DNA of 46,722 nucleotides from Clostridia bacterium. Lineage in GTDB: Bacteria > Bacillota > Clostridia > Christensenellales > Pumilibacteraceae. The stretch covers positions 1 to 46,722 of the forward strand of contig JAAWDP010000015.1 in NCBI GenBank assembly GCA_022793815.1. The letters run 5' to 3'. The translations under genes and the position numbers were made by a program. Under the pieces are notes generated by a model. It saw only the letters and a program-made list of their open reading frames with translations. It was not told where the DNA came from and ran no database searches. Below are positions 33,374-39,783 of this stretch, piece by piece (the first letter of the stretch is position 1; the number at the start of each line of letters is the position of its first letter).

Positions 33374-34839
33374 GCGGCAGAGTTCTCGGTGTGAAACAAA
33401 TGCGCGAGTGCGAACGCGCGGCGGCGGATTACGGATTAGACGAAGACATACTAATCGAAAACGCGGCGGCGGCAATCCATAAAAGAATGAGCGAATACAT
33501 CCGCGGTTTGCGCAAAAACGACACAATCGCCGTTTTTGTCGGAGGCGGCAACAACGGCGCGGACGGACTTTCGCTTGCGCGCAGACTGCTTATCGACGGC
33601 ATAAACGTCGAAGTCGTCGCCGTTTCAGAAAGTTTCAACGCGGCTTGCGAAAAAAGACTGCGCGCGTTTTCGGCGCTCGGAGGAAAAGTGATTTCTCTTG
33701 CACGGGCTGCGGCGCGCGCCGATATGTATGCCGTAGCCGTCGACGCGGTGTTGGGAATAGGGCTCAGCCGCGACGTCGAAGGCGACACGAAAACGGCGGT
33801 CGGAATCATGAACGGTTGCGACGCGAAAAAAATAGCGGTAGACGTGCCTACGGGATTGGGCGCAGACGACGGCAGGGTGTACGGCACGGCGGTCAAAGCC
33901 GACGTTACGGTTGCTCTCGGAGCGTATAAATACGGACATTTTCTCGGCTCGGGCGCGGATTACTGCGGCGAAACCGTGCTCGAACAAATCGGCATAAAGG
34001 TCGAATGCGGCGCGGTGTTATGTGCAAAAGATACGCCGAAACCGCCTGCGAGAAAGCGCTGTTCGCACAAGGGCGACTACGGCAGAATAAAGATAATGGG
34101 CGGCAGTCCGTCCATGATAGGCGCGCCGCTGATTGCGGCGGAAGCCGCGCTGGCATACGGCGCCGGGCTGGTGACGCTGTGCGTCGCAAATTCGCTCGCG
34201 GACGCTTACCGCAGCCGTATAAAGGAAGCCACCCTTGCTCTTTTGAGCGACAACGGCGGATTCTTTACTTTCGACAAGGCGGCGCTCGATTCCCTTTTCG
34301 TCGGCGCGGACGTTTTGGTAATAGGTCCGGGAATGGGCGGCAATCCCGACGCCGCGAAAATTATCGGTTATGCCTGCCGTAATTTCGGCGGCACGGTTAT
34401 TCTCGACGCCGACGCGCTCAACGTGCTTGCCGTAAATCCCGAAATAACGAAGGGACACAAGTGTCGGCTTATACTTACGCCTCATCGAGGCGAGTTCGTC
34501 CGCCTGTACGGCAAGACGGAGGAGAGCGAAATCGTAGCGAAATCGCAGCGCGCGGCGGAAGAATCCAATGCCGTTGTGGTTTGCAAATCCAACACCACAA
34601 TTATAACCGACGGCATTGCGACTTATATCAATGCACGCGGCACTGCGGCGCAGGCAAAGGGCGGAAGCGGCGACATGCTTGCCGGAATAATCGCAGCCTA
34701 CTGCGCTTGTTTGCCGGCGGTGCAGGCATGCGCCGCCGCCTGTTACGCTGCGGGCGATACGGCGGTTCGCGCAGCCGCAGAGATAGGCGAGAACGCGCTG
34801 AAAGCAAGCGATTGCATAGAATACGCAAAGCGGACATAA
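33370..34839 (+). CDS. nnr: bifunctional NAD(P)H-hydrate epimerase / ADP-dependent dehydratase
   Basis: This enzyme repairs hydrated NADH and NADPH. The 489-residue protein fuses the N-terminal epimerase (GGGNNGADGLSLARRLL; VDVPTGLGADDG) with the C-terminal ribokinase-like dehydratase (IMGGSPSMIGAPLIAAEAAL; VLVIGPGMGG; ILDADALNVLA; LTPHRGEFVRL; catalytic-loop region AKGGSGDMLAGI). The order matches the YjeF-type fusion. It ends at a strong terminator. Confidence 0.96.
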   Translation: MSGRVLGVKQMRECERAAADYGLDEDILIENAAAAIHKRMSEYIRGLRKNDTIAVFVGGGNNGADGLSLARRLLIDGINVEVVAVSESFNAACEKRLRAFSALGGKVISLARAAARADMYAVAVDAVLGIGLSRDVEGDTKTAVGIMNGCDAKKIAVDVPTGLGADDGRVYGTAVKADVTVALGAYKYGHFLGSGADYCGETVLEQIGIKVECGAVLCAKDTPKPPARKRCSHKGDYGRIKIMGGSPSMIGAPLIAAEAALAYGAGLVTLCVANSLADAYRSRIKEATLALLSDNGGFFTFDKAALDSLFVGADVLVIGPGMGGNPDAAKIIGYACRNFGGTVILDADALNVLAVNPEITKGHKCRLILTPHRGEFVRLYGKTEESEIVAKSQRAAEESNAVVVCKSNTTIITDGIATYINARGTAAQAKGGSGDMLAGIIAAYCACLPAVQACAAACYAAGDTAVRAAAEIGENALKASDCIEYAKRT

Positions 34840-34860
34840 AATCCGTTCAAAACGAAAACA

Positions 34861-34896
34861 ATACCCCGGGCGGCATTTTGCGCCGGGGTATTTTTA
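34861..34896 (+). terminator. rho-independent terminator of nnr
   Basis: ATACCCCGG (34861-34869) pairs with CCGGGGTAT (34883-34891), followed by TTTTT. Confidence 0.9.
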
Positions 34897-34982
34897 ATTG
34901 CAAAAATATTCGGTTATGAATATATAAATGCGAAAAACAGGTATACTAACGGTATAACTCGCAAAAAAGGGGAAATAAATAC

Positions 34983-35189
34983 ATGAGCAGATATACTGTA
35001 GAGGTGGACGAAAATTTGGACAGAATACTTACGGGCGCGGCGAACATGCGTTCGATGAGCGTGGAAAAACTAATCGAACTTTTGTTGAACCGTTTTGCCG
35101 TAGACGTGCATAGCATAAAAACAGAGGACATGAAAGAGGGCTACGCCGAGTGCGGCGCACTTAATCTCGAATGGGCAAATCTGAAATAA
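34983..35189 (+). CDS. mazE: MazE-like antitoxin (ribbon-helix-helix)
   Basis: The 68-residue protein starts with a short ribbon and two helices (MSRYTVEVDENLDRILTGAA) and ends with the toxin-contacting motif EDMKEGYAECGALNLEWANL, much like the C-terminus of the Bacillus MazE (EndoAI). It should bind its own operator as a dimer and block MazF. AAGGGG is about 10 nt before the ATG. mazF follows 32 nt downstream. A TATACT at 34942-34947 may be the -10 box, but no good -35 box is seen. Confidence 0.82.
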   Translation: MSRYTVEVDENLDRILTGAANMRSMSVEKLIELLLNRFAVDVHSIKTEDMKEGYAECGALNLEWANLK

Positions 35190-35221
35190 ATCCAAAAATG
35201 AAAGAGGTGCGTTAACGCAAA

Positions 35222-35569
35222 GTGGAGCAGGTCAGACGCGGACAGATATACTATGCCGATTTGAGCCCCGTCGTGGGTTCGGAGCAGGGCGGAACACGCC
35301 CCGTTCTCGTCATACAAAACGACGTAGGCAATAAGTATTCGCCCACGGTGATAGCGTGCGCCGTGACGTCGCAGATGACGAAAGCCAAACTGCCCACTCA
35401 CATCGAACTGCGCCAAGGTCAGTTCGGACTTCCGAAAGATTCGGTGGTGCTTTTGGAACAGATACGCACCCTCGACAAAAGACGGCTCAAAGAAAAACTC
35501 GGACAGCTCGACGAAAAAACCATGGAAAAGGTAGACAAAGCAATACTTATTTCGCTCGGATTCATTTAA
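35222..35569 (+). CDS. mazF: MazF-type endoribonuclease toxin
   Basis: MazF cleaves mRNA at short specific sites. The 115-residue protein has the PemK/MazF core: [31 protein letters not shown], then [11 protein letters not shown], with the conserved Arg in TRPVL. The start is a GTG at 35222, with AAAGAGGTG 12 nt upstream, a spacing that may lower translation relative to the antitoxin. A terminator hairpin starts 22 nt after the stop codon. In Bacillus the same pair is chromosomal and adjacent to housekeeping genes, as here. Confidence 0.93.
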   Translation: MEQVRRGQIYYADLSPVVGSEQGGTRPVLVIQNDVGNKYSPTVIACAVTSQMTKAKLPTHIELRQGQFGLPKDSVVLLEQIRTLDKRRLKEKLGQLDEKTMEKVDKAILISLGFI

Positions 35570-35591
35570 GCGGCGCAAAAACAAATCATGT

Positions 35592-35619
35592 ATCCCGATT
35601 TTCAAGGTCGGGATTTTTT
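35592..35619 (+). terminator. terminator of mazEF
   Basis: ATCCCGA (35592-35598) pairs with TCGGGAT (35608-35614) around a 9-nt loop, followed by T6. It separates mazF from the ger operon. Confidence 0.8.
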
Positions 35620-35633
35620 GTTTTCGGCAAGCG

Positions 35634-35663
35634 ACATAAAAACAAATTCGGCGGCGCATACTT
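35634..35663 (+). promoter_or_regulatory. possible sigma-G-type promoter of the ger operon
   Basis: ACATA (35634-35638), an 18-nt spacer, then CATACTT (35657-35663), near the sigma-G pattern GyATr-18-CATnnTA. The CATAC core also resembles a sigma-E -10 box. ger operons are normally forespore-expressed under sigma-G. Transcription would start almost on the GerA ATG at 35669. Confidence 0.4.
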
Positions 35664-35668
35664 TCTTT

Positions 35669-37090
35669 ATGAAGAACGCCGATTATTTTCAATGTCTGTT
35701 CGACGAAAAGTGCAATGTCGTAAGACGTGATTTTCTGTGCGGCAAAAAAGACGCCGCGCTGTTTTTCAATCCCGATTTGACCGATTCGGAAATATTGAGA
35801 CAGTTTCTGCGCGCCGCCATGAACGGCGGAAAATCGGTTGCCGACATAGAAAAAAGCGTCGTGTACGTGTCGGAAACCACGCTTACGACCAAGCGCGAAG
35901 ACGCCGTATCCGCGGTGCTGACGGGTGATGCGGTTTTCGTACTCGACGGCGACGAAACGCTTTTGATTGTCGATGCCAAAAAATTCGACAAGCGCACCAT
36001 AAGCGAGCCGCCCACCGAAACCGTCATACGAGGTCCGCGCGAGGGATTCACAGAAGATATAAAAACCAATCTTGCGCTTTTACAGCGTCGGTTCAAGTCG
36101 CCGCATCTGTGCATAGAAACCGTCACCGTCGGGAAGCAGTCCAAAACCCAAGTGGCTGTCGTATATCTTTCCACGGTGGCTGATAAAAAGACCGTCGAAG
36201 ATGTCGTAAAAAGAATAAAAGCCGTCAATATAGATACGGTCACGGACTCTAACTATCTTGTTCCGTATCTCGAAAAAAGACCGTACTCGCTGTTCAAACA
36301 GGTCGGCTTTACGGAAAAACCCGACGTCGCGTCTTCGAAAATGGCGGAGGGGCGCATAGCGATAGTCACCGACGGTTCGCCCATGGTGCTCACGGTGCCG
36401 TTCATAATAGCCGAGGATTTCCAGTCGGGCGACGACTACTACGAAAGGAGTTCTTTTACTTCGTTTCTGCGTATAATCCGTCTGCTTGCGCTGTTTCTCG
36501 CCGTGCTGCTGCCGGGCGTCTACGTAGCGTTTCAAACCTATCATTACGACATGCTGCCGAATAAGTTTCTCATAACGCTCATGAACGCGATAAAGGGCGT
36601 GCCTCTGCCGCCTATGTGGGAAATGCTGTTTGTTTTGCTGTTGTTCGAAGTGATACGCGACGCCAGCGTCCGAATGCCGCGTGCCGTCAGCATGGCAATG
36701 AGTATTGTCGGGGCGATAGTGCTCGGCGAAACGGCGGTAAAGGCGGGACTCGTAAGTTCGCCCGCGGTAATGCTTACGGCGCTGTCGAGTATCGCGCTGT
36801 TCACCGCGCCCAACGAAGTCGGAACCATGAGTCTTTTGCGCATGGTGATTACGCTTGCGGGCGGCATAGCGGGCGCGCTCGGTATAATCGCGGTAAGCGT
36901 ATATATAGTGCATTATCTTTGCCGCATGGACATGTACGGCTCGCCGTATCTCGCCCCGTTTGCGCCGCTGATACGGTCGGATTTGAAGGACGGCGTCACG
37001 CTCACGGTACGCAGCGACATGGAAAACCGTCCGCTGTCCGTGAACACGCCTAACAGAGTCCGTGAAAAAAGACCCGAAGATTTGGAATAA
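35669..37090 (+). CDS. spore germination receptor A subunit (GerA family)
   Basis: The A subunit of a nutrient germinant receptor in the spore inner membrane. The 473-residue protein has a soluble N-terminal domain (to about 270), then a membrane domain with several helices and the family core (VLLPGVYVAFQTYHYDMLP, then KGVPLPPMWEMLF). The same frame is open from ATG 35588, but that start lies just before the mazF terminator and adds an unrelated stretch. ATG 35669 (MKNADYFQCLF) fits the family start better, although no SD is visible. B and C subunits follow. Confidence 0.88.
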   Translation: MKNADYFQCLFDEKCNVVRRDFLCGKKDAALFFNPDLTDSEILRQFLRAAMNGGKSVADIEKSVVYVSETTLTTKREDAVSAVLTGDAVFVLDGDETLLIVDAKKFDKRTISEPPTETVIRGPREGFTEDIKTNLALLQRRFKSPHLCIETVTVGKQSKTQVAVVYLSTVADKKTVEDVVKRIKAVNIDTVTDSNYLVPYLEKRPYSLFKQVGFTEKPDVASSKMAEGRIAIVTDGSPMVLTVPFIIAEDFQSGDDYYERSSFTSFLRIIRLLALFLAVLLPGVYVAFQTYHYDMLPNKFLITLMNAIKGVPLPPMWEMLFVLLLFEVIRDASVRMPRAVSMAMSIVGAIVLGETAVKAGLVSSPAVMLTALSSIALFTAPNEVGTMSLLRMVITLAGGIAGALGIIAVSVYIVHYLCRMDMYGSPYLAPFAPLIRSDLKDGVTLTVRSDMENRPLSVNTPNRVREKRPEDLE

Positions 37091-37102
37091 GGAGAATACG
37101 AT

Positions 37103-38251
37103 ATGGAGCAAATACAGGCTGCGGAAATAAGCGAAGAACGCCCCGCCCGAAGGACTCGCACAAACGCGCTGTCGTCGCACCAGTTGATAGCGATGACGTT
37201 TATCATAGGGTTCGGGCTTAATATGCTCAACCTTCCCGCCGTGCTTGTCATGGACGGAGGCAGGGACGGCTGGCTTGCCATGCTGTTCATTACGGCGGTT
37301 GATTGCGTCGCGTTATACTTCACACTGCTTGTCATGCGCCGCTTCCGCGAAGTGAATGTTTCGGGCAAAGCATATAAAATCATACGTACCGTTTTGGCGG
37401 TCGTTTTTCTGACTTGGTCGCTCGGGAAGCTCATGTTGATAATAGGTGAAGCGCGAATGTTCTTCGGAAAAACGGTGTTCGCAAACCTCGATTGGCTTGT
37501 GTTTTTGGGATTGCTCGGCGCTCTTGCGGCAATACTCGGCGCAGGCGGCGGACGCGCGCTGGGACGGCTTTGCGAACTGTTTCTGCCCATTGCCGCGGTT
37601 GCGGTTATTATGCTGGTCGTTATGTCTTACTCGGGCGGCACGCATTTTTCCGACGTACTGCCGATATTGCATAACAATGCGGACGTGCTTAAATGCCCGA
37701 TAAAATATGCGCTTTGGACGGGGAACTATCCCGTGCTGTGCGTCTTTTTCCGTAACGCGGAATTCAAAAAGCACACCTGCGCGGTAAGCACCGCAGCGGC
37801 AGGCATATCGGGGATAATGGCGGCTGCGCTCACGTTTGCGCTCAGCGCGGCATACGGTAACATCCGGCAGCTCATCTATTACGGCAGCAATGCCGCGGAC
37901 ATGAATCAGTATGTCAGCAACTACAATTTCGGCAGAATCGATCTGATAGTATTCACGGTCTGGTCGGTCGTGCTTCTCATAGAGTCGGGTATATTCCAGC
38001 ATGCCGCGGTGGAATGCGTCAGCGCAATAATACCGAAAAGCTATCCGCATATCTATTCGGTCGCCGTCGGCGTCGTCGTGTATGTTCTCATGAATCTGCT
38101 TGTGCCGTGCGACGTCCGTCTGTTTACCTTCGCCACGAAATACATGCCGTACTATTCGCTCGCCGTTCAAACGGCATTGCCTGCGGTGGGTGCGGCGGCG
38201 GTTGCGGTGCACATGATTGCATGCCGCAAGCGTAAGAGGAGGCAAAATTGA
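37103..38251 (+). CDS. spore germination receptor B subunit (GerB family permease)
   Basis: The B subunit is an APC-superfamily permease-like protein with about ten membrane helices; it forms the germinant-binding or transport part of the receptor. The 382-residue protein starts with a charged region (SSHQLIAMTFIIGFGLNMLNL follows) typical of GerB. AAGGAG lies about 8 nt before the ATG, 12 nt after the gerA stop. Its TGA overlaps the TTG start of gerC. Confidence 0.9.
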   Translation: MEQIQAAEISEERPARRTRTNALSSHQLIAMTFIIGFGLNMLNLPAVLVMDGGRDGWLAMLFITAVDCVALYFTLLVMRRFREVNVSGKAYKIIRTVLAVVFLTWSLGKLMLIIGEARMFFGKTVFANLDWLVFLGLLGALAAILGAGGGRALGRLCELFLPIAAVAVIMLVVMSYSGGTHFSDVLPILHNNADVLKCPIKYALWTGNYPVLCVFFRNAEFKKHTCAVSTAAAGISGIMAAALTFALSAAYGNIRQLIYYGSNAADMNQYVSNYNFGRIDLIVFTVWSVVLLIESGIFQHAAVECVSAIIPKSYPHIYSVAVGVVVYVLMNLLVPCDVRLFTFATKYMPYYSLAVQTALPAVGAAAVAVHMIACRKRKRRQN

Positions 38252-39555
38252 AAAAGCTGTCTGCAAACAAAAAACTGATTATCTATAAAGTTGCGGTTAT
38301 CGCCCTCGCGCTGCTGTTTATGTTTTATCCGGGAGTCGCGGATAAACAGCCGCAGATAGATTCGCGCGTTATGGTAACGTCGATAGGTTTCGACGATTAC
38401 GAAGACGGAAAACTGATGCTTACCGCCGTAGTAACCGTTCCCGCGAGCGGCGGCACGAGCGGCAAGGAAACCACGGCAAGCGCGGACGGTGATACGATAG
38501 GGGAATCCATTGCAAATTTAAGCCGCGCCCTCGGTAAAAACGCCACGCTGTCGCACTGCGGCATGGTAGCGTTCGGCAGAGAGCTTTGCATGCGCGGCAT
38601 AGAACGCGAAATAAGCTATCTTGTCGCGTCGGGCTTGATTTCCGACGGAGCGTCGGTAATAGCCGCCGACGGAAAGGCGCAGGAGCTCATAGATACGGCT
38701 GCGGGACTTTCGGAAGCCGCGGCGTTTTCTCTCGGCAGCTTTTTGTCGTTTGCGGTGGAAAACGCTCAGATACCCATGATGTCGCTGCTTCGTTTCGCTT
38801 CGGCAAGCGAAAGCAAGGGCAAGTCCGCCTATATGCCGATAATCAAAATGGGACCCGGCGGCGACCAAAGCGGAAAAGGCGAGCAAGGAGGCGAGCAAGG
38901 AGGCAGTCAAGGAGGAGGACAGAGCGGCGGTCAAGGCGGAGAGCAGGGCGAAGGTTCGGGCGGCTCCGGCGAGAGCGGACAAAGCGGAGGAGGACAGGGA
39001 CAGTCATCTCAGGGGGAAGAGGCGCAAATTCTTTCCTCGGATAAAACCCTGATTTTCAAAGACTATCGGGCGGAATGCGAATTCGACAAGGACGCAACCA
39101 TGTCCATAACATGGCAGGACTCACAGTCCGACAGGGGACTCATCAAACTGGATAAATTCGAATTCAAAGGCGAAGACCTCGGTCCGTTTACTTTCCGAAT
39201 GAAAAAGAAGGGTGTAAAAATCAAGGCGAAATGGAACGGCGACAGCCCTGCCGTGCGCGTATGCGTGGACGCCCAGCTGGAAATAGAGGACAGTCACCGC
39301 CTTTCCGAAAAACAGCAGGAGGGGTATACCGAACAGGAACTCATGATGCAGATGCGGAAATCGCTGTCCGAAAAGTTCGACAAAGAGATTCTCACGGGGT
39401 GGGAAAAAGCGGTGGAAAACAAAGTCGACCCGTTCAAGTTCGGGTATAATCTTTATAAGAAGAACCCCAAAACTTACGAACGCGTATTTGCGGCGGACGA
39501 CGATGTGTTCGACGTTTTGCGTCCCGAAACCGAAATCAAACTGCTGATAATCTGA
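38248..39555 (+). CDS. spore germination receptor C subunit (GerC family), atypical
   Basis: The C subunit is normally a lipoprotein. This 435-residue version has the GerC frame (DSRVMVTSIGFDDYEDGKL; then the C-terminal half with KLDKFEFKGEDLGP) but lacks a lipobox: the hydrophobic start (YKVAVIALALLFMFYPGVAD) has no Cys, so it would be anchored by an uncleaved helix. A Gly/Gln/Ser/Glu-rich insert of about 55 residues (from about residue 205) separates its two domains. The TTG start at 38248 overlaps the gerB stop codon (TTGA), with AAGAGGAGG 5 nt upstream. This strong SD suggests coupled synthesis. Confidence 0.85.
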   Translation: MKKLSANKKLIIYKVAVIALALLFMFYPGVADKQPQIDSRVMVTSIGFDDYEDGKLMLTAVVTVPASGGTSGKETTASADGDTIGESIANLSRALGKNATLSHCGMVAFGRELCMRGIEREISYLVASGLISDGASVIAADGKAQELIDTAAGLSEAAAFSLGSFLSFAVENAQIPMMSLLRFASASESKGKSAYMPIIKMGPGGDQSGKGEQGGEQGGSQGGGQSGGQGGEQGEGSGGSGESGQSGGGQGQSSQGEEAQILSSDKTLIFKDYRAECEFDKDATMSITWQDSQSDRGLIKLDKFEFKGEDLGPFTFRMKKKGVKIKAKWNGDSPAVRVCVDAQLEIEDSHRLSEKQQEGYTEQELMMQMRKSLSEKFDKEILTGWEKAVENKVDPFKFGYNLYKKNPKTYERVFAADDDVFDVLRPETEIKLLII

Positions 39556-39560
39556 CAAAC

Positions 39561-39589
39561 AAAAGCCGAGCGGGCAGCTCGGTTTTTTT
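39561..39589 (+). terminator. terminator of the ger operon
   Basis: CCGAGC (39566-39571) pairs with GCTCGG (39577-39582), extended by A-T pairs, followed by T7. Confidence 0.88.
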
Positions 39590-39641
39590 GTTGCATACGC
39601 CGAATACAAAATATAAAAATCGAAAAAATCGCAAAAAACAC

Positions 39642-39668
39642 TTGACAAGTGCGGGGGGGGTGTATTAT
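39642..39668 (+). promoter_or_regulatory. promoter of the GH3 gene with G8 tract in the spacer
   Basis: A perfect TTGACA (39642-39647) is followed by a run of eight Gs (39653-39660), then TATTAT (39663-39668). The spacer is 15 bp, two short of the ideal. Changes in the length of the G run would change the spacing and hence promoter strength, a classic layout for phase variation. The leader to the start codon is about 110 nt. Confidence 0.65.
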
Positions 39669-39783
39669 TTATCTGGCTTAAGATATGAATTGCGGAAGGC
39701 GTATGTATTTGTAGATGCCTTGAAGTGCAGAGTCTTTTTTGATTCGTATCGAAAGAACATTTTAACTTATAGGAGGGACATGT

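Noticed and set aside
35588-35668. N-terminal extension of GerA from ATG 35588
   Set aside because: It overlaps the mazF terminator hairpin, lies upstream of the candidate promoter and does not match the family start.
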